Of a stretch of 64,000 bases of DNA, positions 8,194 through 17,424 are shown in pieces; the stretch's first letter is position 1; every line of letters begins with the position of its first letter. The stretch lies in contig NZ_CP121650.1 of NCBI RefSeq assembly GCF_029714405.1, positions 6,887,001-6,951,000 on the forward strand. The letters are read 5' to 3'. Origin of the DNA: Bradyrhizobium sp. CB82 (GTDB taxonomy: Bacteria > Pseudomonadota > Alphaproteobacteria > Rhizobiales > Xanthobacteraceae). The notes below the pieces were generated by a model. It was not told where the DNA came from, searched no databases, and saw only the letters and a program-made list of their open reading frames with translations. The position numbers and the translations under genes were made by a program.

Positions 8194-9990
8194 TCAGCCG
8201 CCCTTGCCGTCGTCCTTCTTCTTCTCGGCCTGCGCGGCCGAAGAATTCGAATTGTCGTCGGTCAGACCGTTGGCGATCTTGGCCTCGATCTTCGGCAGTT
8301 CATCCGGCTCGGGCTTCAGATCGCGTGCATGCGACCACTGGAATTTGGCTTCCAGCGTGCGGCCGATGCGCCAGTAGGCGTCGCCGAGATGGTCGTTGAT
8401 GGTGGGATCCTCGGGTTTCAAGTCGATCGCACGCTCGAGGTTCTTCACCGCCTCCTCGTAATTGCCGATGCGATAGTAAGCCCAACCGAGAGAATCGACG
8501 ATATAGCCGTCGTCGGGCCGCTGCTCGACGGCGCGCTTGATCATCTTCATGCCCTCGTCGAGATTGACGCCCTGGTCGATCCAGGAATAGCCGAGATAGT
8601 TGAGGACATGCGGCTGGTCGGGCTGGAGCTCGAGCGCCTTCTTCATGTCGGCTTCCGCCTTGCCCCACTGCTTGGAGCGCTCCTCGCAGATGCCGCGGTA
8701 GTAGTACCAGACGCTGTTGGACTTGTCGGCGCCGGCCGGCAGCACGTCGATGCCCTGCGAGTAGGTCGCGCCGCAATCACCAAACTTCTTGCGGCCGCGC
8801 TCGATATTGCCGAGCGCCATGATGGCTTCGAGATCCTTCGGATCTTCCATGACCACGGATTTGAGGATCTTGATCGCCTCGTCGGTCTTGTCGGCGGAGT
8901 CGAGATCGACCGCGAGCTGGATCTGCGCATTGCGCTTCAATGGCGAGCTCGCCGGGACGCGCTCATAGACCTTGATCGCCATCTGCGGCCGCTTCACCGA
9001 TTCATAGAGGTCGGCGAGCGAGAGCAGCGCGAGCGGATGGCTCGGCTGGAGATAGAGCGCAAGCTGGAGATAGACCAGCGCAAGATCCTCGCCGCCGCGG
9101 CGGGTCAGCGTGGCGCCGATGCCGTAGAGCGCTTCGGCCGCACCTCCTTGCGCGGACTCGATCAACGGCGGCATCTTCTTGCCGGCGCGGGTCTCGCGCA
9201 GGCCATCCTGGATCAGCGGATGACGGGCGAGCTTCTTGTCGAAGGCCTCGTAAACGGTGGTCGCTGCGGCCGCATCCTTGTTGCGCGACAGCCAGCGCGC
9301 ATAGGCTTCGGTGATGCGCAGCATGGAATCATCGAGCTTGTAGGCGCGCTCGAAACGGGTTCCGGCGTCCTTCTCCTTGCCTGAGAGCTCGAGGATCATG
9401 CCTGCATGGAGGTCCTTGAACAGCGGATACCATTCCGGGCCGGTCAGCTTGTCGATGCTGGCGATGGCGGCCTTCGAGTCGCCCGCGCCATAGGCGGCCC
9501 AGCCGGACAACAGCGTCGCGACCAGATCGGTGATCGGCCCGCGGATCGACTGGTTGATGTTGCTCTGGGCGGTCGCATATTTCTTCATCTTCAGGTCGTG
9601 CACGCCGACCACGAGGCGCGCGACGCGGTTCGACTTGTCGATGGTCAGGATGCGCTCGGCGAGCTTGACGGCTTCGTCGATGTCGCCATCCGCGACGGAG
9701 GAGATGAAGGCGCGGTCGAGCAGCTCGTTGTTCTTGGGATCGGTGCGCAGCGCCGAGCGATAGAAGGCGGCCGCGGACGAGGCGTCGCGTTCGACGCTGG
9801 CGTGGCGCGCGGCGAGATAGCTGCCCGCGCCGGTGAGCGACTTCAAATCATTCCGGGTCGGAAACTGCACCGCCGTGTCGGCCGGATGATCCGGCGTCTG
9901 CGCCAGGACCGCGCCGGGGACCGCGATGATCGCAGAACCGGCAAGAGCGATGGCAGCAGCAGTCCAGCGGTTGAAACGATTTGAAAACAT
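8194..9990 (-). CDS. Secreted/periplasmic tetratricopeptide repeat protein
   Basis: A 598-residue protein that starts MFSNRFNRWTAAAIALAGSA and has a Sec signal peptide ending near AVLAQ (residue 31). The start at 9990 is chosen because it directly opens the signal peptide; an in-frame Met 31 codons upstream would spoil it. Repeated TPR helices run from about residue 60 to 560. The strongest are near the C-terminus (PHVLNYLGYSWIDQG, YIVDSLGWAYYRIGNYEEAV, PTINDHLGDAYWRIGR). TPRs mediate protein-protein contacts. The tail is Lys/Asp-rich. It lies 27 bases upstream of ispE on the same strand. The role is unknown, perhaps envelope assembly. Confidence 0.85.
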   Translation of the reverse strand: MFSNRFNRWTAAAIALAGSAIIAVPGAVLAQTPDHPADTAVQFPTRNDLKSLTGAGSYLAARHASVERDASSAAAFYRSALRTDPKNNELLDRAFISSVADGDIDEAVKLAERILTIDKSNRVARLVVGVHDLKMKKYATAQSNINQSIRGPITDLVATLLSGWAAYGAGDSKAAIASIDKLTGPEWYPLFKDLHAGMILELSGKEKDAGTRFERAYKLDDSMLRITEAYARWLSRNKDAAAATTVYEAFDKKLARHPLIQDGLRETRAGKKMPPLIESAQGGAAEALYGIGATLTRRGGEDLALVYLQLALYLQPSHPLALLSLADLYESVKRPQMAIKVYERVPASSPLKRNAQIQLAVDLDSADKTDEAIKILKSVVMEDPKDLEAIMALGNIERGRKKFGDCGATYSQGIDVLPAGADKSNSVWYYYRGICEERSKQWGKAEADMKKALELQPDQPHVLNYLGYSWIDQGVNLDEGMKMIKRAVEQRPDDGYIVDSLGWAYYRIGNYEEAVKNLERAIDLKPEDPTINDHLGDAYWRIGRTLEAKFQWSHARDLKPEPDELPKIEAKIANGLTDDNSNSSAAQAEKKKDDGKGG

Positions 9991-10269
9991 CAGGGCTCGC
10001 CTTAAGTTTGGAAAGTCGGGGTCATCTCGCCTGCAAACGCGACCGGTGGCATCGGGACCCGGAACCGTCATGGCCGGGAACAATGCCGCTTTTAGCGCCC
10101 AATCGCAAGGATTCGGCGGGGTTTTCGGAAGCCGATTCGGCGCTCGCCCGTTACCGGCCCTGTCCGCCCCAACGTCCTGCCCAAGACGCTTTTACTATGG
10201 CCTTATCGTGGCCGCGTGTGATCGCGATCACTGCCCCCTCACGCGATCGTGCGGCAGTTTGCCCGAATC
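9991..10269. other. Intergenic spacer, no feature recognised
   Basis: About 280 bases separate the start of the TPR gene from the stop of the ETF dehydrogenase gene. The promoter of the TPR gene should be here. I see no convincing reading frame, hairpin or repeat. Confidence 0.4.
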
Positions 10270-11931
10270 CTACATGGCCTCGTAGTTCGGCCCGCCGCCA
10301 CCCTCCGGCGGAACCCAGGTGATATTGCCGTTGGGGTCCTTCACGTCGCAGGTTTTGCAGTGGACGCAATTCTGGGCGTTGATCTGGAATCTCACGCTCG
10401 CGACCTCCTCGACCCACTCATAGACGCCGGCCGGGCAGTAACGGTTCGAGGGACCGGCAAAGATGTCGTGCTCCGAGGTCTTCTGAAGTTCCATGTCCGC
10501 AACCTTCAGATGAACCGGCTGATCCTCTTCGTGGTTGGTGTTGGACAGGAACACCGACGACAACTTGTCGAAGGAGATCTTGCCGTCCGGCTTCGGATAG
10601 TTTTTCGGTGCGTGGCTTTTCGCCGCGTCGAGCGTGGCGCGATCGGGTTTTGCATGCGACTGGGTGCCGAACAGCGAGAGTCCGAACAGCGTATTGGTCC
10701 ACATGTCCAAGATGCCGAGCCCGGCGCCGATGAAGGTACCGAACTTCGACAATAGCGGCTTGGCGTTGCGGACGGGGTAGAGGTCCTTGCCGACGACGGA
10801 ATCCCGCCATGCATTTTCGTATTCGACGAGTTCGTCATTGGCGCGGCCCGCACCAAGCGCGGTGGCGACGTACTCGGCAGCGAGCATGCCGGTGCCCATC
10901 GCATTGTGCACGCCCTTGATGCGCGGCACGTTGACGAAGCCGGCTGCGCAGCCGATCAGCGCGCCGCCGGGGAAGCTGAGCCGCGGCACCGACTGATAGC
11001 CGCCTTCGGTGATTGCGCGCGCGCCGTAAGCCAGCCGCTTGCCGCCTTCGAGCGTCGCGCGCACCGCAGGATGCAGCTTGACGCGCTGGAACTCGTCGAA
11101 TGGTGACAGATAGGGATCGTTGTAGTTGAGGTGGACGACGAAGCCGATCGACACCAGGTTTTCGTCATAGTGGTAGAAGAACAAGCCGCCGCCGGTGTCG
11201 TTCTTGAGCGGCCAGCCGACGGCGTGCTGGACCAAGCCCTTCTGGTGCTTGGCCGGATCGATCTGCCAGACTTCCTTCAGACCGATGCCGAATTTTGGCG
11301 GTTCGCTCTTGGCGTCGAGCGCGTATTTCGCAATCAGCTGCTTGGACAGGCTGCCACGCGCGCCTTCGGCGAACAGCGTGTACTTGCCAAGCAATTCCAT
11401 GCCGCGGGTAAAGGAATCCTTCGGCTTGCCGTCCCTGCCGATGCCCATGTCGCCGGTGGCGATGCCGCGCACCGCGCCGTTGTCGTTATAGAGCACCTCG
11501 GCCGCCGCAAAGCCCGGATAAATCTCAACGCCGAGCGCTTCGGCTTTTCGCGCCAGCCAGCGGCAGACATTGCCGAGCGAGCCGATATAACAATGATGAT
11601 TGTTCATCAGCGGCGGCATGATGAACTGCGGCAGCTTGATCGAACTCGTCTCGGTGAACCAGAAGAAGCGGTCGTCTTTCACCTGGGTCTTGAGCGGGCA
11701 ATCGGCATCCTCGCGCCAGTCCGGGAACAGCTTGTCGAGGCCGGCAGGATCGATCACCGCGCCAGAGAGAATATGCGCGCCGACTTCCGAGCCCTTCTCC
11801 ACCACGACGATGTTGAGATCGGCGTTGAGCTGCTTCAGCCGGATCGCGGCCGACAGGCCCGAGGGGCCGGCGCCGACGATGACGACGTCGAATTCCATGG
11901 ATTCGCGCGGGGGAAGTTCTTCGGTGCTCAT
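10270..11931 (-). CDS. Electron transfer flavoprotein-ubiquinone oxidoreductase
   Basis: ETF-QO passes electrons from reduced ETF (fatty-acid and amino-acid oxidation) to the ubiquinone pool. It is a monotopic inner-membrane flavo-iron-sulphur protein. The 553-residue product has the FAD-binding fold near the N-terminus (VVIVGAGPSGLSAAIRLK, residues 15-32). A central region runs through GGYQSVPRLSFPGGALIGCAAG (described by position, near 330-350). The C-terminal 4Fe-4S part has CPAGVYEW and INAQNCVHCKTCDVKDP near residues 500-535. All ligand cysteines appear to be present. No etfA or etfB is adjacent, so the partner is encoded elsewhere. Confidence 0.96.
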   Translation of the reverse strand: MSTEELPPRESMEFDVVIVGAGPSGLSAAIRLKQLNADLNIVVVEKGSEVGAHILSGAVIDPAGLDKLFPDWREDADCPLKTQVKDDRFFWFTETSSIKLPQFIMPPLMNNHHCYIGSLGNVCRWLARKAEALGVEIYPGFAAAEVLYNDNGAVRGIATGDMGIGRDGKPKDSFTRGMELLGKYTLFAEGARGSLSKQLIAKYALDAKSEPPKFGIGLKEVWQIDPAKHQKGLVQHAVGWPLKNDTGGGLFFYHYDENLVSIGFVVHLNYNDPYLSPFDEFQRVKLHPAVRATLEGGKRLAYGARAITEGGYQSVPRLSFPGGALIGCAAGFVNVPRIKGVHNAMGTGMLAAEYVATALGAGRANDELVEYENAWRDSVVGKDLYPVRNAKPLLSKFGTFIGAGLGILDMWTNTLFGLSLFGTQSHAKPDRATLDAAKSHAPKNYPKPDGKISFDKLSSVFLSNTNHEEDQPVHLKVADMELQKTSEHDIFAGPSNRYCPAGVYEWVEEVASVRFQINAQNCVHCKTCDVKDPNGNITWVPPEGGGGPNYEAM

Positions 11932-12066
11932 CTGATCTCAGCCCTTGAGACGGTCCTCGGTCGTTTGCGCCCTCTTGTTTCCGATTTTTCCGGGCAGGAC
12001 AACCTCGGAAATGCATTTCACCGGGATGCAGGGCGGCCCAAACTGATATAATAGTCAGACTTTCCC

Positions 12067-12873
12067 ATGATCCCCGAACCCGCCCCCACCGTCCGCGAGC
12101 TGCTGGCCTTCTATTTGGAGGCCGGCGTCGACTGCGCGCTTGCCGGGGAACCGATCGATCGGCTCGCCGAGGCGGACGCGCCGCCCCCGGTCGCGCGCGC
12201 CGCTTCGCCGGCCGAGGCGCCTCGCCCCGTTGCGGCGCCGGCGGTGATGCGGGGCGAGGCTGCACCCGCCCCCGACGTCGCGATCGCCTCGGCGCGCGAG
12301 GCGGCGCGGACCGCGCCAACGCTGGAGGCGCTGCGCGAGCTGATGCAGAACTTCGACGGCTGCGCTTTGAAGAACACCGCGACGCGGCTGGTGTTCGCCG
12401 ACGGCAACCCGGAAGCGCGCATCATGTTCGTCGGCGAGGCGCCGGGGCGCGACGAAGACATCGAAGGCCTGCCCTTCGTCGGGCGCAGCGGCAAGCTGCT
12501 CGACCGCATGATCGGCGCGATCGGGCTCGATCGCAGCAAGGCCTATATCGCCAACGTCATCCCGTGGCGGCCGCCCGGCAATCGCACGCCGACGCCGCAG
12601 GAGACGCAAACCTGCCTGCCCTTCATCCAGCGCCAGATCGAGCTCGTGAATCCCGACGTGCTGGTGACGCTCGGCAATCCCTCGACGCAGACGCTGCTCT
12701 CTACCCGCGAAGGCATCATGCGCACGCGCGGGCGATGGTTCGACTACGACACGGGTGGTCGCGTCATCCGGGCGCTGCCAACATTCCATCCGGCCTACCT
12801 GCTGCGCTCGCCGTCCTACAAGCGGCTGGCCTGGCAGGATCTGCGCGCGATCGCGAAGGCGCTGGCGGGGTAG
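12067..12873 (+). CDS. Family 4-like uracil-DNA glycosylase lacking two Fe-S cysteines
   Basis: A 268-residue uracil-DNA glycosylase that should remove uracil from DNA. Residues 1-80 are Ala/Pro-rich and not conserved. The core has motif [20 protein letters not shown] (123-142), [15 protein letters not shown] (163-177) and the catalytic-loop PTFHPAYLL with His241. Family 4 enzymes normally hold a 4Fe-4S cluster with four Cys. Here only Cys99 and Cys183 remain. The first position of the CxxC pair is Phe96, and the Cys of NVVKCRPP is Trp167. The protein probably has no normal cluster, unlike the type enzymes. It is divergent from ETF-QO. Confidence 0.88.
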   Translation: MIPEPAPTVRELLAFYLEAGVDCALAGEPIDRLAEADAPPPVARAASPAEAPRPVAAPAVMRGEAAPAPDVAIASAREAARTAPTLEALRELMQNFDGCALKNTATRLVFADGNPEARIMFVGEAPGRDEDIEGLPFVGRSGKLLDRMIGAIGLDRSKAYIANVIPWRPPGNRTPTPQETQTCLPFIQRQIELVNPDVLVTLGNPSTQTLLSTREGIMRTRGRWFDYDTGGRVIRALPTFHPAYLLRSPSYKRLAWQDLRAIAKALAG

Positions 12874-12875
12874 GC

Positions 12876-12994
12876 CTCGTGTCCCGGACGCGATGCAGCG
12901 CGCAAGCGATGCTTCGCAGAGCCGGGACCCACAGTGAGATGGGCCCCGGCTCAGCAGCGCCACATTTCATGCCGCGCTGCGTCCGGGGCACGAG
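12876..12994. repeat. Dispersed intergenic palindrome (GTCCCGGACGCG type), copy 1
   Basis: It begins ctcgtgtcccggacgcgatg, has an inner gagccgggaccca / tgggccccggctc pair, and ends with gctgcgtccggggcacgag. The outer arms and inner arms are each complementary, so it can fold into a branched hairpin. Close relatives lie at 24315-24446 and 48231-48368. It sits between the convergent glycosylase and GT39 genes. Confidence 0.8.
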
Positions 12995-13000
12995 AAAGTG

Positions 13001-14509
13001 TCACGATCCCTTCGGGCGCACGATGGCCCAGCCGATGCGCAGAAGCGGCTGACGGCCGTTCACCAGCCATTCGAAGGCGCGCGGCACTTCGGGCACGATG
13101 CCGGGGAAGCGCTGTGCAATCTCCGGCGGTGGGGTGCCGGCGGTGTCGGAGGCGCGCCAGACCACGACGCCGCCGGTCTCGCTGAACCTGGCCGGCGTGA
13201 ACCAGGGGGTGCGCTGGGGCTCGGCGTCGATGAGAAGATGCGGCCGGCCGGAATGCAGCGCGATCAGGCTCGCAAGCTGCGTCTCGCCGGCGACTGCGCG
13301 CAGACGCTGGTTGGTGCGGCGGGCAAAGCTGTCGTCGAAAAAGTCCGAGATCGCACGCGCCGGCATCGAGGTCGCGATCTCGCCGGTCCCAGTCCACGGC
13401 ATCAACAATACCGCCAGCACGACGCCCGCGGCGGGCGCCGCGACGGCGGCCGCCCACACCGTGCGCAGCACGCGGGCGCGGCGCATCGCGATGAAGTCGC
13501 CGGCGGCGACGATGACGGCAAGGCCCGACATCACCAGCACGATGCCCGCTCCGCCCGCAACGCTGTCGAGTCCGAACAGACCGGAGACCAGGATGGCGCC
13601 AAGCCCGGGCGCCAGGGCGAAGAAGTAGACGAAATTGCGCGCCAGCGGCTCGACCGGCGGCCGGTAGATGATCGGTGCGTCCTCGGCTTGACCGGCGAAC
13701 CATCTGGTGTTGAGGAACGTCAGCACCGGGATCGCGACCGCGCCAAGCAGGAGGCCGCCGAACAGCCAGGCCGTGTTGATCGCGCGGGCCTTCAAATCCT
13801 CAACCTGCGGCAAGACCGGCATGGTCAGCGTCTCGGCACGCAACAACCAGATCGCATAAGGCAGCGCCAGCACGGCAACAACGACGAGCGCATAGATCGG
13901 ATCGAGCGCGCGCAGCGTCCTGCGGCCGCCTTCGGTCGCGACCGCGAAGATAACGAGCAGCAGCAACAGACCGATAGCGGCCGGCGTCGTCAGCAGCAGC
14001 AGGCCGGCGGCGATCGACCAGGCGAACCAGGCGTTGCCGCGGCGCTGGCCAATGAGCTGCCAGGAATGCAGCAGGAGCAGCGCCCAGAGCGGGCGCGCCA
14101 GCACCATCGGACCGAAGTCGAGCGCAGGCGAGGAGAACGCCAGCACCGTCATGGTCAGGAGCACGGCGAGCACCGCTTGCTGGGTGCCGACCACGGCGCG
14201 CGCCAGATGATAGAGCGCGATGAAGGTCGCGATCTCGCAGAGCTCGGCCAGCACATAGACGCCGATCATGTGGCTGCCGGCGGCGCGATAGGCGATGTCG
14301 GCGAGCCAGAAGGCGAGCGGCGGCCCGAGCTCGGTGCCGACCTGATATTCGCGGCCGAAGGCGAGCAGGGTTGCAAGGTTGCCGGGCGGGCTGCGGTAGA
14401 AGACCAGCGCCACGAACAACCACATCACGGCCTGGAGCAGCACCACGATCCACACCACCAGCCGCGGCCGGGCGCGGATCAGCTCGATGACCAGGGAGGT
14501 AAACCGCAT
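13001..14509 (-). CDS. Multi-spanning membrane glycosyltransferase, GT39/ArnT-like
   Basis: A 502-residue integral membrane protein with roughly ten hydrophobic helices in the first 390 residues, followed by a soluble C-terminal part. The early loop carries acidic residues after the first helix. The segment GTELGPPLAFWLADIAYRAA near residue 57 resembles the first-loop region of GT39-type (PMT/ArnT) transferases, which move sugars from polyprenyl-phosphate carriers. The sugar and acceptor are unknown. The start at 14509 opens directly into a positively charged, then hydrophobic first helix. No lipid-A or protein glycosylation genes are adjacent. Confidence 0.75.
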   Translation of the reverse strand: MRFTSLVIELIRARPRLVVWIVVLLQAVMWLFVALVFYRSPPGNLATLLAFGREYQVGTELGPPLAFWLADIAYRAAGSHMIGVYVLAELCEIATFIALYHLARAVVGTQQAVLAVLLTMTVLAFSSPALDFGPMVLARPLWALLLLHSWQLIGQRRGNAWFAWSIAAGLLLLTTPAAIGLLLLLVIFAVATEGGRRTLRALDPIYALVVVAVLALPYAIWLLRAETLTMPVLPQVEDLKARAINTAWLFGGLLLGAVAIPVLTFLNTRWFAGQAEDAPIIYRPPVEPLARNFVYFFALAPGLGAILVSGLFGLDSVAGGAGIVLVMSGLAVIVAAGDFIAMRRARVLRTVWAAAVAAPAAGVVLAVLLMPWTGTGEIATSMPARAISDFFDDSFARRTNQRLRAVAGETQLASLIALHSGRPHLLIDAEPQRTPWFTPARFSETGGVVVWRASDTAGTPPPEIAQRFPGIVPEVPRAFEWLVNGRQPLLRIGWAIVRPKGS

Positions 14510-14597
14510 GCAACGTCCGATATGATGCAGCCAACCCGTCCAAGCCGGCGCGTCCGCGTTTGATAAAGCGCGCTGCGCGCCGTGGCAACTGAGTCTC

Positions 14598-14750
14598 TTC
14601 TCCTTCTCCCCGCTTGCGGGGAGAAGGTCGGGATGATGGGAGTGCGAGGGCGGTGACCAGTCAGACTCGTGGAGACCCCCTCACCGAAATTCAAGCTGCG
14701 CTTGAGTTTCGACCTCTCCCCGCCAGCGGGGCGCGAGGTGAAGACATCGC
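14598..14750. repeat. Palindromic intergenic repeat region (CTTGCGGGGAG type)
   Basis: The stretch between the GT39 start and the RNase HII stop holds ctccccgcttgcggggag, a near-perfect hairpin at about 14605-14622. A second arm, cctctccccgccagcggggc, follows near 14711. It shares its core with the elements at 1783-1899 and 5550-5578. No gene is visible in 14510-14772. Confidence 0.65.
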
Positions 14751-14772
14751 GGGCCGGGCTAATGGAAAAGAC

Positions 14773-15612
14773 TTAGAGGCTCGCAGAGGCGTCGACGACC
14801 GACGCCTCCGCCTGGGCCTCAACTTGAACGTCCACTTCAGCAGCCGCCGTGAACAGATCGCGCTTGGGTTCCACCGTCCAGGGCATGTGCTTCTCGCGCG
14901 CGGCGACGACGGGGGCGAAAAAGCTGCGGTGGTGGATGGAAGGACCGAGGCGGTCCAGTGCCTCGAGATGCTCCGGCACGGCATAGCCCTTGTGCTGCTC
15001 GAAACCGTAGCCCGGACAATCCCCCGCCAGCGCGCACATCAGCCGGTCGCGCGTCACTTTCGCGACGATCGAAGCCGCTGCGATCGAGAGCACCAGGCCG
15101 TCGCCGCCGATCACGGCCTCGCAGTCGCAAGGCGTGTCGAGCCTGTCGCGGCCGTCGACGAAGATGTGGCGGGGCGCCTCGGGCAGCGCCATCACCGCGC
15201 GCTTCAGCGCCCACAGCGAGGCGCGCAATATATTGTCGCGGTCGATGCGCGCCGGCGAGGCGACGGCGACCGAGACCTGCGCGGTTGCGCAGATCTTGTC
15301 GAACAGCTTTTCGCGCTCCTCGGCCGTAAGGCGCTTGGAATCGTCGATGCCGCGCGGAATCCGGTTCGGGTCGAGGATCACGGCGGCCGCGACCACGGGC
15401 CCGGCCAGCGGCCCACGCCCCGCCTCGTCGCAGCCGGCGACCGGCCAGACGCCGCGCTTGATCAGCGCGCGCTCACGGCGAAAGCTCGGCGGCGCGATCG
15501 CGATGACGCCCCTTTGGGTATTGACGGCGCCGTTAGGCTCCTTCGCGGCCGCTTTGGGCTCCTTCTTCGCGGCGTTCTTGGCCGGCTTGCTGGCGGACTT
15601 GTCCCGAATCAT
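14773..15612 (-). CDS. rnhB: Ribonuclease HII
   Basis: RNase HII cuts the RNA strand of RNA-DNA hybrids and removes single ribonucleotides misplaced in DNA. In this 279-residue product the active-site signature [14 protein letters not shown] (residues 60-73) supplies Asp62 and Glu63. [13 protein letters not shown] and LICDGRDR-like ([10 protein letters not shown]) motifs follow, and the [10 protein letters not shown] region near 205 is typical. The start at 15612 (MIRDKSASK) is preferred over an in-frame Met 18 codons upstream. The first 40 residues form an Ala/Lys-rich low-complexity extension seen in Rhizobiales homologues. Confidence 0.93.
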   Translation of the reverse strand: MIRDKSASKPAKNAAKKEPKAAAKEPNGAVNTQRGVIAIAPPSFRRERALIKRGVWPVAGCDEAGRGPLAGPVVAAAVILDPNRIPRGIDDSKRLTAEEREKLFDKICATAQVSVAVASPARIDRDNILRASLWALKRAVMALPEAPRHIFVDGRDRLDTPCDCEAVIGGDGLVLSIAAASIVAKVTRDRLMCALAGDCPGYGFEQHKGYAVPEHLEALDRLGPSIHHRSFFAPVVAAREKHMPWTVEPKRDLFTAAAEVDVQVEAQAEASVVDASASL

Positions 15613-15689
15613 GGCCGGGATCGTGCGCACGCCGGTCCGGCCCGCGCAACTGGGAACCTCGGACAATTCCCGTTATTCAGATATAGGCG

Positions 15690-16030
15690 TCAATCGGTCA
15701 GATGCACCCGCCGGTCCTCGCCGACGTCAATACCGGGCGCGACCACGACTTCCCAAGGATGGGCGTCCGGATCGGCAAAATAGCCGGAATAACCGCCATA
15801 GTCGGTCTCGTGCGCGGCCTTGAGCAATGCGGCTCCCTTGTCGACCGCAAACGCCAGGACCGTATCGACCTCCTCGCGCGTCCGGCAATTCCAGGCGAGG
15901 GTGATGCCACGAAGGTGGCCTTCAGCTTGCGCGCAAACCCGAGCGCCTCATAGAAGGCAATGCTGGCACGGATGTCGCTCACACCGAGCGTGATGACCGT
16001 GAGCCGCGGCACCGGCAATCCCTTATTCAT
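15690..16030 (-). pseudogene. VOC family (glyoxalase-like) gene broken by internal deletion and frameshift
   Basis: The frame opening at 16030 gives 39 normal residues (MNKGLPVPRLTVITLGVSDI through GFARKLKAT), the first beta-alpha-beta of a VOC domain. It then runs into nonsense and ends at 15698. The second half lies in another frame: RGITLAWNCRTREEV, HETDYGGYSGYFADPDAHPW, and GEDRRVHLTD with a stop at 15690. About 30 residues of the middle (normally ending before RGITLAW) are missing. This is therefore an internal deletion with frame loss, not a simple base slip. Vicinal-oxygen-chelate dioxygenase or lyase function must be lost. Confidence 0.82.
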
Positions 16031-16054
16031 GACAGCCCTCGTTGAATTTGCACG

Positions 16055-17218
16055 CTAGAATAGGCTCAGCTGCTCGCCGCCGCGTTTCGGCTTTGCAAAG
16101 TGGTCGGTGGTCAGCTTCGAGCGGCGCTTGTTCAGGCCGAGCCGCTCGCAGGCGATCTCGAAGCGGCGGCCGATGGTCCAGGCCATGGGACCCGTGCCCT
16201 TCATCCGCGTGCCCCATTGCGAGTCGTAGTCGCGGCCGCCGCGCATGTCGCGGATCAGCGTGAAGACGTGGCGATAGCGATCCGGATAGTTCGCCATCAG
16301 CCATTCCCGGAAGAGGTCGCGGACTTCGAGCGGCAGCCGCAGCAGCACGTAGGCGGCTTCCTTGATGCCGGCATGCGCGGCCGCGTCCAAAATGCGTTCG
16401 ATCTCGGAATCGTTCAGCGCGGGGATCACGGGAGCGACCATCACGGTCGTCGGGATACCGGCGTCCGCAAGCTGCTTCAGCGCCTCCAGGCGCTTGGGCG
16501 GCGTCGATGCGCGCGGTTCCATGGTGCGCGCCAGCTTTGGATCGAGCGTCGTGACCGAGATCGCGACCTTGGCAAGGTTGCGCTGCGCCATACGCGACAG
16601 GATGTCGATGTCGCGCGTCACCAGCGCCGATTTGGTCACGATGCCGACGGGGTGTCCCGCGCGCTCCAGCACTTCGAGAATGCCGCGCATGATTTTCCGC
16701 TCGCGCTCGATCGGCTGATAGGGATCGGTGTTGGTGCCGATCGCGATCATCCGCGGCTCGTAGCCGGTCGCGGCGAGTTCCTTCTCCAAGAGCGCCGGCG
16801 CGTCGGGCTTGGCGAACAGCTTCGACTCGAAGTCGAGCCCCGGCGAGAGGCCCAGATAGGCGTGGGTCGGCCGCGCGAAGCAGTAGACACAGCCATGCTC
16901 GCAGCCGCGGTAGGGATTGATGGAACGGTCGAAGCCGATATCCGGCGAGTCATTGCGGGTGATCACCTTGCGCGAGGTGTCGACCGCTACCGTGGTCTTG
17001 AACGGCGGCAATTCCTCCAGGCTCTGCCAGCCGTCGTCGAAGGCGACGCGTACCTCGGCCTCATAACGGCCGCTGGCGTTGGACTGGGCGCCACGCCCGC
17101 GCCTGCGCTCGCGGTCGATCGCGACGGCAAGCTCGGGAAACGCGGAAGGTGCACCCGCCGGCTCGGAGGGCGCCGTGACCGGCGGGTGCCTGAGGGCATG
17201 AGAGGATGCTCGACTCAT
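16055..17218 (-). CDS. PA0069 family radical SAM protein
   Basis: A 387-residue radical SAM enzyme of the PA0069/Rv2578c family (spore-photoproduct-lyase-like branch). The 4Fe-4S ligands are in GCEHGCVYCFARPTHAYLG, at Cys106, Cys110 and Cys113. DTSRKVITRNDSPDIGFDRS just before is a family hallmark, and IGTNTDPYQPIERE near residue 165 is the SAM-proximal strand. The substrate is not known. Length is standard. The start at 17218 is the best upstream Met; residues 1-50 are poorly conserved. It diverges from the phosphoketolase gene with about 200 bases between. Confidence 0.92.
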   Translation of the reverse strand: MSRASSHALRHPPVTAPSEPAGAPSAFPELAVAIDRERRRGRGAQSNASGRYEAEVRVAFDDGWQSLEELPPFKTTVAVDTSRKVITRNDSPDIGFDRSINPYRGCEHGCVYCFARPTHAYLGLSPGLDFESKLFAKPDAPALLEKELAATGYEPRMIAIGTNTDPYQPIERERKIMRGILEVLERAGHPVGIVTKSALVTRDIDILSRMAQRNLAKVAISVTTLDPKLARTMEPRASTPPKRLEALKQLADAGIPTTVMVAPVIPALNDSEIERILDAAAHAGIKEAAYVLLRLPLEVRDLFREWLMANYPDRYRHVFTLIRDMRGGRDYDSQWGTRMKGTGPMAWTIGRRFEIACERLGLNKRRSKLTTDHFAKPKRGGEQLSLF

Positions 17219-17424
17219 GAAGCCAAGATAGCACCGAAAAGGAACAAATCAAGAACATGAAAGTAAAAACCACAAAACAACCCCATGCAAAGGAGTCGGC
17301 GCGCGGAATTTTGACCTCGCGCAAAGGTTGCCGGTCGCAATGCCGTTTGATGACGCCGCTAGAAACGGGATCGATCGCCCTGGAACCGGGTTGGTGACAC
17401 CAGCCGCAACAAGGTCACCCCATC

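Noticed and set aside
7216..9384. A 722-codon open frame antisense to ispE and the TPR gene
   Set aside because: It spans two well-supported leftward genes and has no family match.
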